From assembly GCF_030063415.1 (NCBI RefSeq), contig NZ_JASITA010000035.1, forward strand, positions 1 to 64,000: a stretch of 64,000 nucleotides of DNA, written 5' to 3'. A program made the position numbers and the translations under genes. How positions within the stretch are numbered: the stretch's first letter is position 1; every line of letters starts with the position of its first letter. The notes under the pieces were generated by a model. It did not search any database. It saw only the letters and a list, made by a program, of their open reading frames with translations, and was not told the DNA's origin. Source of the DNA: Streptomyces sp. H27-C3 (lineage in GTDB: Bacteria > Actinomycetota > Actinomycetes > Streptomycetales > Streptomycetaceae). Shown here in pieces: positions 27,235 through 35,628 of this stretch.

Positions 27235-27382
27235 GACGCCGAGTGTGCCAGCAGGTCCGGCTCCGCTCCAGCGATTTTCCGGGGCGCGGTCATGATCCGT
27301 ATGGACGCGGAGAACATGCGATGTGTGTGGTTGTGCGGTGATATTTGGGCCTAAGTAACGCTGAGGACCCTAGGAGAGATCC

Positions 27383-29014
27383 ATGCGCGGAGCCAGGCAC
27401 ACCAAGTGGGCCACCTGCGCGGTCGCCGTCGCCCTCACTGCGACGGCCTGTGGCGGCGGCGGGGACGACAGCGGCGGTGGCGGGGCCTCGGGAGTGGTCA
27501 GTTCCTCCTGGGGCGACCCGCAGAACCCCCTGGAGCCCTCCAACACCAACGAGGTGCAGGGCGGCAAGGTCCTCGACATGCTCTTCCGCGGCCTCAAGCG
27601 GTACGACCCGAAGACGGGCGAGGCCAAGAACATGCTCGCCGAGAAGATCGACACCAAGGACTCGCAGAACTTCACCGTCACACTCAAGGACGGCTGGACC
27701 TTCAGCAACGGCGAGAAGGTCACCGCCACCTCGTTCGTCGACGCCTGGAACTACGGTGCGCACCTCAAGAACAACCAGAAGAACGCCTACTTCTTCGGCT
27801 ACATCGAGGGCTACGACAAGGTGCACCCGGAGAAGGGCAAGGCCTCCGCGGGCGCCCTCTCCGGCCTCAAGGTCAAGGACCCCAGGACCTTCACGGTCAA
27901 GCTCACGCAGAAGTTCTCCACCTGGCCCGAGACCCTCGGCTACGCCGCCTTCGCGCCGCTGCCCAAGGTGTTCTTCGACGACCACGACGCGTGGCTGTCC
28001 AAGCCCGTCGGCAACGGCCCGTACACCGTGGACTCGTACACCAAGGGCTCCAAGATGAGCATGCGCAAGTGGGAGGACTACCCCGGAAGCGACAAGGCGA
28101 AGAACGGCGGGGTCGACCTCAAGGTCTACACCGACAACAACACCGCCTACACCGACCTGACCGCGGGCAACCTCGACCTCGTCGACGACGTCCCGGCCTC
28201 GCAGCTCAAGAACGTCAAGGCGGACCTCGGTGACCGCTACATCAACACCCCGGCCGGCATCATCCAGACCCTCGCCTTCCCCTTCTACGACAAGAAGTGG
28301 GACGCCGCCGGCATGGACAAGGTCCGCACCGGCCTGTCCAAGGCGATCAACCGCGAGCAGATCACCGACACGATCTTCGCCAAGACCCGTACCCCGGCCA
28401 AGGACTGGACCTCCCCGGTCCTCGGCAGTGACGGCGGCTTCGACGACGGGCTGTGCGGTGACGCGTGCGTCTACGACGCGGCCGCGGCGAAGAAGCTGGT
28501 CGCCGACGGCGGCGGCATCCCCGGCGGCACGCTGAAGATCTCGTACAACGCCGATACCGGCTCCCACAAGGAGTGGGTCGACGCGGTGTGCAACAGCATC
28601 AACAACGCGCTCGGCAACGACAAGGCGTGCGCGGGCAACCCGATCGGCACCTTCGCGGACTACCGCAACCAGATCACCCAGTCCAAGATGACGGGCCCGT
28701 TCCGGGCCGGCTGGCAGATGGACTACCCGCTCATCCAGAACTTCCTCCAGCCGCTGTACTACACGGACGCCTCGTCCAACGACGGCAAGTGGACCAACGA
28801 CGAGTTCGACAAGCTCGTCGACCGGGCCAACGCCGAATCGGACGTGGGTAAGGCCGTCGGCCTCTTCCAGCAGGCCGAGAAGGTCCTGCGGGACGAGATG
28901 GGCGCCATCCCGCTCTGGTACCAGAACGGCAGCGCCGGCTACTCCGACCGCGTCTCCAACGTGGCCCTGAACCCGTTCAGCGTCCCGGTCTACAGCGAGA
29001 TCACGGTCAACTGA
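27383..29014 (+). CDS. Oligopeptide-binding lipoprotein of the second ABC operon (543 aa)
   Basis: Signal sequence with lipobox-like TATAC-G (Cys about 24) and a Gly/Asp-rich linker. An SBP family 5 body starts near SSWGDPQNPLEPSNTNEVQG. It is shorter than BldKB (543 versus 599 residues) and clearly distinct in sequence, so peptide preference probably differs. The ATG at 27383 follows AGGAGAGATCC. The divergent spacing to the GNAT gene (148 bp) holds the promoter. S. coelicolor has a similar five-gene peptide operon directly after bldK, from memory. Confidence 0.9.
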   Translation: MRGARHTKWATCAVAVALTATACGGGGDDSGGGGASGVVSSSWGDPQNPLEPSNTNEVQGGKVLDMLFRGLKRYDPKTGEAKNMLAEKIDTKDSQNFTVTLKDGWTFSNGEKVTATSFVDAWNYGAHLKNNQKNAYFFGYIEGYDKVHPEKGKASAGALSGLKVKDPRTFTVKLTQKFSTWPETLGYAAFAPLPKVFFDDHDAWLSKPVGNGPYTVDSYTKGSKMSMRKWEDYPGSDKAKNGGVDLKVYTDNNTAYTDLTAGNLDLVDDVPASQLKNVKADLGDRYINTPAGIIQTLAFPFYDKKWDAAGMDKVRTGLSKAINREQITDTIFAKTRTPAKDWTSPVLGSDGGFDDGLCGDACVYDAAAAKKLVADGGGIPGGTLKISYNADTGSHKEWVDAVCNSINNALGNDKACAGNPIGTFADYRNQITQSKMTGPFRAGWQMDYPLIQNFLQPLYYTDASSNDGKWTNDEFDKLVDRANAESDVGKAVGLFQQAEKVLRDEMGAIPLWYQNGSAGYSDRVSNVALNPFSVPVYSEITVN

Positions 29015-29034
29015 CGCGCCGTCGAGCACCCGTA

Positions 29035-29061
29035 CGGCCCGGCGCCCAGGGTGCCGGGCCG
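29035..29061 (+). terminator. Hairpin between binding-protein and permease genes, second operon
   Basis: CGGCCCGGC and GCCGGGCCG make a 9-bp stem with a 9-nt loop, 20 bases after the stop. Its position is the same as the hairpin after bldKB. Confidence 0.6.
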
Positions 29062-29091
29062 CACCGCTTCCCACGACCCCCGGAGCCCTTC

Positions 29092-30015
29092 ATGGGACGT
29101 TATGTGATCCGGCGTCTGCTGCAGATGATCCCGGTCTTCTTCGGCGCCACGCTGCTGATCTTCCTGATGGTGAACGTGATGGGCGACCCCATCGCGGGCC
29201 TCTGCGGCGACCGGCAGTGCGACGCGGCGACCGCCGCCCAGCTGCGCTCGGAGTTCGGCCTCGACAAGCCGGTGTGGCAGCAGTACCTGACGTACATGGG
29301 CAATGTCTTCACCGGCGACTTCGGTACGGCCTTCAACGGCCAGGAGGTCACCGAGCTGATGTCGACGGCGTTCCCCATCACGATCCGGCTGACCATCGTG
29401 GCCATCGTCTTCGAGGTCGTCATCGGCATCAGCCTGGGCGTGCTCACCGGCCTGCACCGCGGCCGTCCCGTCGACACCGTCGTCCTGCTCCTGACGCTCG
29501 TGGTCATCTCGATCCCGACCTTCGTCACCGGCCTGCTGCTCCAGCTGCTGCTCGGCGTGAAGTGGGGCATCATCAAGCCCGCCGTATCGCCCGAGGCCAC
29601 CGTCGACGAGCTGCTGATCCCGGGCCTGGTGCTCGCCTCGGTCTCACTCGCCTACGTCACCCGCCTGACCAGGACGTCGGTGGCCGAGAACGCCCGCGCC
29701 GACTACGTCCGCACCGCCGTCGCCAAGGGCCTGCCCAGGCGCCGCGTCATCTCCCGGCACCTGCTGCGCAACTCGCTGATCCCCGTCGTCACCTTCATCG
29801 GCACCGACGTGGGCGCCCTGATGGGCGGCGCGATCGTCACCGAGCGGATCTTCAACATCCACGGCGTCGGCTACCAGCTCTACCAGGGCATCCTTCGGCA
29901 GAGCTCACAGACCGTCGTCGGCTTCGTGACCGTGCTGGTGCTGGTCTTCCTGGTGGCGAATCTGATCGTCGACCTCTTGTACGCCGTACTCGACCCGAGG
30001 ATCCGGTATGCCTGA
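29092..30015 (+). CDS. Oligopeptide ABC permease, DppB-type (307 aa)
   Basis: Six-helix membrane subunit. The N-terminal helix RRLLQMIPVFFGATLLIFLM covers about residues 5-24. The EAA-like loop is ADYVRTAVAKGLPRRRVISR (about 203-222), and the C-terminal ends in LLYAVLDPRIRYA, the standard DppB ending. The next gene starts eight bases before this stop, indicating coupled translation. It belongs with the binding protein at 27383. Confidence 0.92.
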   Translation: MGRYVIRRLLQMIPVFFGATLLIFLMVNVMGDPIAGLCGDRQCDAATAAQLRSEFGLDKPVWQQYLTYMGNVFTGDFGTAFNGQEVTELMSTAFPITIRLTIVAIVFEVVIGISLGVLTGLHRGRPVDTVVLLLTLVVISIPTFVTGLLLQLLLGVKWGIIKPAVSPEATVDELLIPGLVLASVSLAYVTRLTRTSVAENARADYVRTAVAKGLPRRRVISRHLLRNSLIPVVTFIGTDVGALMGGAIVTERIFNIHGVGYQLYQGILRQSSQTVVGFVTVLVLVFLVANLIVDLLYAVLDPRIRYA

Positions 30016-30988
30016 GCCGCGCAACGAACCCGACGCAGCGATGTCGCCGGCCGGTGCCGGCGGCGCCACGCAGCTCGCCATGCAGGAGGGCGAGACGCTG
30101 GAGAAGAACCCGGGCGGCCCCAACGGGACCGGTTCGACGGGCAAGCCCCGCAGCCTGTGGTCCGACGCCTGGCGCGATCTGCGCCGCAACCCGGTCTTCA
30201 TCATCTCCGGGCTCGTCATCGCCTTCCTCGTCCTCATCGCCATCTGGCCGTCGCTCATCGCGAGCGGCAACCCGCTCCAGTGCGACCTGGGCAAGGCCCA
30301 GCGGGGCCCCGCGCCCGGCCACCCCTTCGGCTACGACGGCCAGGGCTGCGACGTCTACACGCGCACCGTGTACGGCGCCAGGACCTCGGTGACGGTCGGT
30401 GTCTGCTCCACCCTCGGAGTCGCCCTGCTCGGCTCCTTCCTGGGCGGCCTCGCCGGCTTCTTCGGCGGCGGCTGGGACGCGCTGCTGTCCCGGATCACCG
30501 ACGTCTTCTTCGGCATCCCGGTGGTCCTCGGCGGCCTGGTGTTCCTGTCCGTCATCACCTCCACCACCGTCTGGCCGGTCATCGGATTCATCGTGCTGCT
30601 CGGCTGGCCGCAGATCGCCCGCATCGCGCGCGGCTCGGTCATCACCGTCAAGCAGAACGACTACGTACAGGCGGCCCGCGCGCTCGGCGCCAGCAACTCC
30701 CGGATGCTGCTGCGGCACGTCACACCCAACGCCATCGCCCCGGTCATCGTCGTGGCGACCATCGCGCTCGGTACGTACATCTCGCTGGAGGCGACCCTCT
30801 CCTACCTCGGCGTGGGCCTGAAGCCGCCCGCCGTGTCCTGGGGCATCGACATCTCCGCCGCCTCGCAGTACATCCGCAACGCCCCGCACATGCTGCTCTG
30901 GCCGGCCGGTGCGCTGGCGGTCACCGTGCTCGCGTTCATCATGCTCGGCGACGCGGTGCGCGACGCCCTCGACCCCAAGCTGCGCTGA
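30008..30988 (+). CDS. Oligopeptide ABC permease, DppC-type (326 aa)
   Basis: A soluble N-terminal arm of about 50 residues leads to the conserved LWSDAWRDLRRNPVFIISG and the first helix at about 60-80. The EAA loop is NDYVQAARALGASNSRMLLR (about 217-236). The extracytoplasmic loop has two Cys (QCDLG and QGCDVY). The start overlaps the upstream permease by 8 bases. It differs clearly from BldKA, which has a different arm and loop. Confidence 0.92.
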   Translation: MPEPRNEPDAAMSPAGAGGATQLAMQEGETLEKNPGGPNGTGSTGKPRSLWSDAWRDLRRNPVFIISGLVIAFLVLIAIWPSLIASGNPLQCDLGKAQRGPAPGHPFGYDGQGCDVYTRTVYGARTSVTVGVCSTLGVALLGSFLGGLAGFFGGGWDALLSRITDVFFGIPVVLGGLVFLSVITSTTVWPVIGFIVLLGWPQIARIARGSVITVKQNDYVQAARALGASNSRMLLRHVTPNAIAPVIVVATIALGTYISLEATLSYLGVGLKPPAVSWGIDISAASQYIRNAPHMLLWPAGALAVTVLAFIMLGDAVRDALDPKLR

Positions 30989-31001
30989 GGAGCCCGCTGC
31001 C

Positions 31002-31976
31002 ATGTTGCTCGAAGTGCGCGATCTGCACGTGGAGTTCCGGACCCGGGACGGCGTCGCCAAGGCCGTCAACGGGGTCGACTACTCGGTGTCCGAGGGCGAG
31101 ACGCTGGCTGTCCTCGGCGAATCAGGATCCGGGAAGTCCGTGACCGCACAGGCGATCATGGGCATCCTCGACATGCCGCCGGGGAAGATCACCGGCGGCG
31201 AGATCATCTTCCAGGACCGCGACCTGCTGAAGCTCAAGGAGGAGGAGCGGCGCAAGGTCAGGGGCCGGGAGATGGCCATGATCTTCCAGGACGCGCTCTC
31301 CTCACTGAACCCGGTACTCAGCGTGGGCGAGCAGCTCGGTGAGATGTTCATCGTCCACCGGGGGATGTCCAGGAAGGACGCGAAGGCGAAGGCCATTGAG
31401 CTGATGGACCGGGTGCGCATCCCGGCGGCGAAGGACCGGGTGGGGGACTACCCGCACCAGTTCTCCGGCGGCATGCGCCAGCGCATCATGATCGCGATGG
31501 CGCTGGCCCTGGAACCCTCCCTGATCATCGCGGACGAACCGACGACCGCGCTGGACGTGACCGTGCAGGCCCAGGTCATGGAGCTGCTGGCCGAGTTGCA
31601 GCGCGAGCTCAACATGGGGCTCATCCTGATCACCCACGACCTCGGGGTGGTCGCGGACGTCGCCGACAAGATCGCGGTGATGTACGCGGGACGCATCGTG
31701 GAGACCTCGCCGGTCCACGAGATCTACAAGGCACCCGCCCACCCGTACACCAAGGGCCTGCTCGAATCGATTCCGCGCCTGGACCAGAAGGGCAAGGAGC
31801 TGTACGCGATCAAGGGCCTGCCGCCGAACCTGATGCACATCCCGCCCGGCTGCGCCTTCAACCCGCGCTGCCCGATGGCCCAGGACGTGTGCAGGACCGA
31901 TGTGCCGCCGCTGGCGCAGGTCTCCGAGACCCGGCAGAGCGCCTGCCACTTCTGGAAGGAGACGCTCGATGCCTGA
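31002..31976 (+). CDS. Oligopeptide ABC ATPase, DppD-type (324 aa)
   Basis: Walker A is GESGSGKS, the signature FSGGMRQR, Walker B LIIADEPT and the switch ITHDLGVV. The C-terminal extension has GCAFNPRCPMAQDVC. The ATG at 31002 follows GAGGAG, 13 bases after the permease stop. An upstream frame to 30909 is the permease 3' end in another frame. The downstream ATPase starts 8 bases before its stop. Confidence 0.93.
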   Translation: MLLEVRDLHVEFRTRDGVAKAVNGVDYSVSEGETLAVLGESGSGKSVTAQAIMGILDMPPGKITGGEIIFQDRDLLKLKEEERRKVRGREMAMIFQDALSSLNPVLSVGEQLGEMFIVHRGMSRKDAKAKAIELMDRVRIPAAKDRVGDYPHQFSGGMRQRIMIAMALALEPSLIIADEPTTALDVTVQAQVMELLAELQRELNMGLILITHDLGVVADVADKIAVMYAGRIVETSPVHEIYKAPAHPYTKGLLESIPRLDQKGKELYAIKGLPPNLMHIPPGCAFNPRCPMAQDVCRTDVPPLAQVSETRQSACHFWKETLDA

Positions 31977-33060
31977 GCAGCAGCTTGAGCGGGCCGAGCG
32001 GCCCCGGCAGGCGATCGAGCCGATTCTGGAAGTGCGCGACCTGGTCAAGCACTATCCGCTGACCCGGGGCATCGTCATCAAGAAGCACGTGGGCGCGGTC
32101 AAGGCCGTCGACGGGGTCTCCTTCGACCTGTCGAAGGGCGAGACCCTGGGCATCGTCGGGGAGTCGGGCTGCGGCAAGTCCACCGTCGCCAGGATGCTGG
32201 TCAATCTGGAGCAGCCGACCGCCGGGTCGATCAAGTACAAGGGCGAGGACATCACCAAGCTGTCCGGGCGCGCGCTGCGGACCGTGCGCCGCAACATCCA
32301 GATGGTGTTCCAGGACCCGTACACCTCGCTGAACCCGCGCATGACGGTCGGCGACATCATCGGGGAGGCGTACGAGATCCACCCCGAGGTGGCGCCCAAG
32401 GGGGAGCGGCGGCGCAAGGTCCAGGACCTCCTTGACGTCGTCGGCCTCAACCCGGAGTACATCAACCGCTATCCGCACCAGTTCTCCGGCGGCCAGCGCC
32501 AGCGCATCGGTATCGCGCGCGGGCTCGCCCTCCAGCCGGAGATCATCGTGGCCGACGAGCCGGTCTCCGCGCTCGACGTGTCCGTGCAGGCGCAGGTCGT
32601 CAACCTGATGGACAAGCTGCAGAGCGAGTTCCAGCTGTCGTACATCTTCATCGCGCACGACCTGTCGATCGTGCGGCACATCTCCGACCGGGTCGGCGTG
32701 ATGTACCTGGGCCGGATCGTCGAGATCGGCACGGACGAGGAGATCTACGACCACCCCACGCACCCCTACACCCAGGCACTCCTGTCGGCCGTGCCCGTGC
32801 CCGACCCGCTCGCGCGTGAGCACCGCGAGCGGATCATCCTCACCGGCGATGTGCCGTCCCCGGCGAACCCGCCGTCCGGCTGCCGGTTCCGCACCCGCTG
32901 CTGGAAGGCGCAGGAGCGCTGCGCGCTGGAGGTGCCGCTGCTCGCGGTGCCTGCGGCGTTCCGGGATGTCGGCACCCCGGCGGCGCACGACTCGGCCTGC
33001 CACTTCGCCGAGGAGAAGCAGGTCGTCCCGGTGGCGGCCGGGCCGGACGGCACCCCCTAG
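31969..33060 (+). CDS. Oligopeptide ABC ATPase, DppF-type (363 aa)
   Basis: Walker A is GESGCGKST, the signature FSGGQRQR, Walker B IIVADEPV and the switch IAHDLSIV. The C-terminal extension has GCRFRTRCWKAQERC. The tail ends ...EEKQVVPVAAGPDGTP and lacks the DIILDPAL segment of BldKE. The stop codon TAG lies at the centre of a 20-bp palindrome, directly at the edge of the relic at 33061. The last residues may therefore derive from a rearrangement. Confidence 0.93.
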   Translation: MPEQQLERAERPRQAIEPILEVRDLVKHYPLTRGIVIKKHVGAVKAVDGVSFDLSKGETLGIVGESGCGKSTVARMLVNLEQPTAGSIKYKGEDITKLSGRALRTVRRNIQMVFQDPYTSLNPRMTVGDIIGEAYEIHPEVAPKGERRRKVQDLLDVVGLNPEYINRYPHQFSGGQRQRIGIARGLALQPEIIVADEPVSALDVSVQAQVVNLMDKLQSEFQLSYIFIAHDLSIVRHISDRVGVMYLGRIVEIGTDEEIYDHPTHPYTQALLSAVPVPDPLAREHRERIILTGDVPSPANPPSGCRFRTRCWKAQERCALEVPLLAVPAAFRDVGTPAAHDSACHFAEEKQVVPVAAGPDGTP

Positions 33061-33068
33061 GGGGTGCC
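33049..33068. repeat. 20-bp perfect palindrome at operon end
   Basis: GGCACCCCCTAGGGGGTGCC contains the stop codon of the ATPase gene and joins it to the converging bldK-like relic. It could serve as a bidirectional terminator hairpin, or it could mark a recombination joint. Confidence 0.7.
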
Positions 33069-33640
33069 TCTCCAGCTCGCGCAGGGCGGGATCCAGGATG
33101 ATGTCCTCGGGCCTGGCGTCGGCCGTCGTGAAGGCCATGAAGGACAGCTGGGCCGGGAAGGCGAGCAGCAGGTCGATGGAGCGGCCCAGGAGGTAGTCGG
33201 TCCTGCCGCCCAGGTACCCCGCGGTGAAGCCGGTCAGGATGCCGCTCAGCACGTACGGAACGGTGGTGGCCGTGGCGATCATCAGGGAGGTGTGCCTGCC
33301 GTGGAAGAGCTGCGTGAATACGTCGCGGCCCGGGCCCGGTTCGAGGCCGAACCGGAATTCGCCGTCGATGCCGCCGTTCGGCTTCACCGGATAGAAGAAT
33401 TCATTGAGCAGGCCGGACGGTCGAGTCCGTAGGTGGTGTAAGGATCTTTTCCGTAGAGCCGGGAAAAGGCCGGGTCGAGCGCCTCGCCCGCCAGGAACGG
33501 GATCACGACGTACGTGGAAATCGCACCGGTTCCGTCTCGCCTGAAGCGACGCCACATGAGCTGCCCGGGGGAGCGGCCCGTGAGTTTCTCCGACTCCTCG
33601 CCCGTGCCCCGGGCGTTTGCCCCGGGTCCGATGAAAGAGT
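33061..33640 (-). pseudogene. Deleted relic of a bldK-type operon (BldKA N-half joined to BldKE tail)
   Basis: Reading leftwards, the sequence gives KLTGRSPGQLMWRRFRRD, then SRLYGKDPYTTYGLD, as in the BldKA arm. After a one-base deletion near 33414 it gives GLLNEF, GRDVFTQLFHGRHTSL, LGGRTDYLLGRSIDLLLAFP and AQLSFMAF. These match BldKA through its third helix. It then jumps to RPEDIILDPALRELERHP, which matches the BldKE C-terminal tail (EHDIILDPALVAMEKD), and runs out at 33061. Everything between, including a binding protein, permease and ATPase, is absent. No start codon is recognisable. It is a decayed third copy, inverted relative to the intact operons. Confidence 0.8.
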
Positions 33641-34069
33641 GTCAACTCCCCTCGCAACGGCCTGGGATGGACTTGTCGTCGCCGCACGCCCCCGCCAACG
33701 AACTCGTCGCAGATGGGCGGACTGTGGCAAGGCGGGTCTGCACGAGTCGAGGGTCTGGCAGAGCGAGGCGGGCATTCTCGATCATCTTGAGCGAAGGTTG
33801 TGCGCGGATCGGCGTGATGGCGTGCTTGACAAACCCAAAAGGCGGGCGACATCTGATGATGAATGCTCATCAATTTCGTTAACAAACAAGCAACTTGACT
33901 GTCCCAACACCGATATACGAACGCGTCATTCTGAACAGCGTACGGCCGTGCGGGTGCCGTAGGCCGGCCGGGACGCGCCATGTCGCCCCGGCCGGTCGCA
34001 TTCCGTGCCGCTGGGCCTCTTGTTCACCGTGGGGCGGTGGTGGAGCATCGCCGTTGGGGGTGTCCGGTC
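33641..34069. other. Intergenic region with low-GC stretch
   Basis: About 430 bp between the relic and a membrane-protein gene. The segment 33820-33930 has unusually low GC for this genome and may be the old promoter region of the relic, since it lies upstream of it on the minus strand. A 9-bp stem CCGGCCGGG / CCCGGCCGG (33964-33995) precedes the plus-strand gene. I see no coding sequence. Confidence 0.5.
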
Positions 34070-35038
34070 ATGCGGCAACCACAGGTACTCGCACACGGGG
34101 CACGACTCGTCGGTGCCGTGCTGTGCGCGCTGCTCGCGCTGCAGACGGCGGCCTGGATCGGCCGGGACCTCGGGCTCGCGGAGCCGTCCCGGCTCTGGCC
34201 CCTCTGGACGGGCGGCGGACCTTCCGCCCCGGACATCGTGACCACCTTCCGCGACCCGCTGCTGTTCTGTGTGTACGTCGTGGTGGGCATCGCGGCGCTG
34301 CGCTCGACGGTCGCCGCGTCCGCGCTGCTCACCGCCGGGATCGCGACCCTGGCGTGGCGCCTGCCCGGGGTGTGGGCGCGAGGCTCCGACGGCATGCACC
34401 ACGAGCTGCGGGAGCAGGCGGTGCTGAGCACGTTCGTGGCACTCGCGCTCGGCGCGGCCCTGCTGGTCACGGCGGCGGCCGGCCGCAGGCCCACCGTCTC
34501 GGTGTACGAACCCCGGCCGACCCGCCCGGCCCGGGGCCCCTCGGTGACCGCGTTCCTTCTCCTGGGGGCGGCGGCCTCGGTGGTGGCCGCGTGGGAGGTC
34601 CACTGGGCCACCCGAAGCCGGGACCCGGTGGCGTATCTGGACCGGTTCACGGGCAGCGACGCGATCAGGGCGCCGCTGCTGGGAGCGCCACCGGGCTGGC
34701 TGGCGGTGGCACTCGTCCTGATGGCATGGGCGGCGGCGATCGGCGCGCTCCTCCACACCGTCTACTCACGCCCCCTGGGAATGGTGGCGGCGGCACTCCT
34801 GGCGGGAACGGGCGGGACGGCGCTGGCGGACGCGATGCGCGGGGGCGCGCTGACGGACGTGGGCAGCGCGCCGACGTCGACCCAACTCCAGTACGCGAGC
34901 GCTCTGTTCGAGCTGCTGGCGGGCACGGTGGTGCTGCTGGCCCTGGCCCGCAGAGGAGTCCCACCGGCCATCCGCCCAACAACGACCCCCCGCGCGTTGG
35001 CCCCACCACCCCCGGCTTCGAGACCGCCGGGTTGGTGA
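34070..35038 (+). CDS. Polytopic membrane protein of unknown function (322 aa)
   Basis: About seven to eight hydrophobic segments are visible (roughly residues 10-28, 62-80, 84-100, 120-140, 160-178, 205-225, 235-252 and 275-295). There are no recognisable motifs. The ATG at 34070 (MRQPQVLAHGARLVG) is chosen because it begins the conserved-looking basic N-terminus; the frame is open to 33980 without a better site. The last codons (PPPPASRPPGW) are encoded by the first unit of the tandem hairpin repeat at 35011. The C-terminus may therefore be recent. Confidence 0.65.
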   Translation: MRQPQVLAHGARLVGAVLCALLALQTAAWIGRDLGLAEPSRLWPLWTGGGPSAPDIVTTFRDPLLFCVYVVVGIAALRSTVAASALLTAGIATLAWRLPGVWARGSDGMHHELREQAVLSTFVALALGAALLVTAAAGRRPTVSVYEPRPTRPARGPSVTAFLLLGAAASVVAAWEVHWATRSRDPVAYLDRFTGSDAIRAPLLGAPPGWLAVALVLMAWAAAIGALLHTVYSRPLGMVAAALLAGTGGTALADAMRGGALTDVGSAPTSTQLQYASALFELLAGTVVLLALARRGVPPAIRPTTTPRALAPPPPASRPPGW

Positions 35039-35144
35039 TTCGGCCCGCAAGCCTCGAAGCCGGGCCGGTGGGGGACGCTTGCCCCGGCTTCGAGACCGCC
35101 GGGTTGGTGATTCGACCCGCAAGCCTCGAAGCCAGGCCGGTGGG
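35011..35144 (+). repeat. Two tandem hairpin units, period 72 bp
   Basis: A ~62-bp unit occurs twice, at 35011-35072 and 35083-35144, with only two or three differences. Each unit folds on GGCTTCGAG / CTCGAAGCC (9-bp stem). The first unit contains the stop codon of the preceding gene. It probably works as a double terminator or marks a slippage duplication. Confidence 0.75.
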
Positions 35145-35280
35145 CACACCCGGCCGCGCCGTTTCCCGCGCACACCCGGCCGGCCCGCTTCCCGCCCCAT
35201 CCAAGCCCGCTCTGCCCCTCCACCCCCTTGGCCCCTCCGCCCATTTCAGCCTGTCGAGGGGGCCCCTCCCACCCCCTTAC

Positions 35281-35439
35281 GACCTCGGGGGCAATAGTGC
35301 GCGGGCTCCCGGCGTCATGCGACTCCGCCTCCGGCGTTGTCGTCGGTCGACGACGCTCCGCGTCGCCTCCCTCCTCCGCCTTGGACGCGAAGCCGCAGGA
35401 CGCCGCTCGCTGATCCACGCTTCCATTGCCCCCGAGGTC
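35281..35439 (-). mobile_element. MITE-like element, copy 2 (159 bp, TIR-bounded)
   Basis: GACCTCGGGGGCAAT (35281-35295) and ATTGCCCCCGAGGTC (35425-35439) are perfect 15-bp terminal inverted repeats. The interior is the reverse complement of copy 1 at 1512-1669, sharing CAAGGCGGAGGAGGGAG and ACGACAACGCCGGAGGCGGA. TTA again lies one base outside each end. It encodes nothing and sits between convergent genes. Confidence 0.72.
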
Positions 35440-35455
35440 TTTAGCAATGGGGGAG

Positions 35456-35548
35456 TTTGAGGACTGAGGTCCGGGGCGGAGCCCCGCCACGCGGCGGCAG
35501 CCGCAAAATGACACAACGGGAAGGGGCGGGTAGGGGAACAGCGCCGCA
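35456..35548 (+). repeat. Interspersed intergenic repeat, family B copy 1
   Basis: It contains GAGGTCCGGGGCGGAGCCCC, then CACGCGGCGGCAGCCGC, then CGGGAAGGGGCGGGTAGGGG. The same blocks occur at 49406-49590 and, reversed, at 63098-63183. All three lie between convergent genes. The GGGGCGGAGCCCC part is itself palindromic. The rest of the gap to 35628 is low-complexity GC-rich DNA with nothing else recognisable. Confidence 0.8.
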
Positions 35549-35628
35549 CGCCCCGCACCTGCACGCCCCGCACCCGCAAGCACTCGCGGCCGGGCGACCC
35601 GCACTCGCTCCCGGCCGATCCCCCCCGG

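Noticed and set aside
26775..27354. Plus-strand coding sequence opposite the GNAT gene
   Set aside because: No domain in that frame; the minus strand shows clear GNAT motifs.
31858..33981. Single 707-codon minus-strand gene spanning the relic and the OppF-type ATPase
   Set aside because: Only the part at 33061-33640 has homology (to BldKA and BldKE). The rest is antisense to a real ATPase, so this is a relic plus shadow and not a fusion protein.
35011..35144. CRISPR array
   Set aside because: Only two units, each an internal hairpin, with no spacer-like variable sequences and no cas genes.
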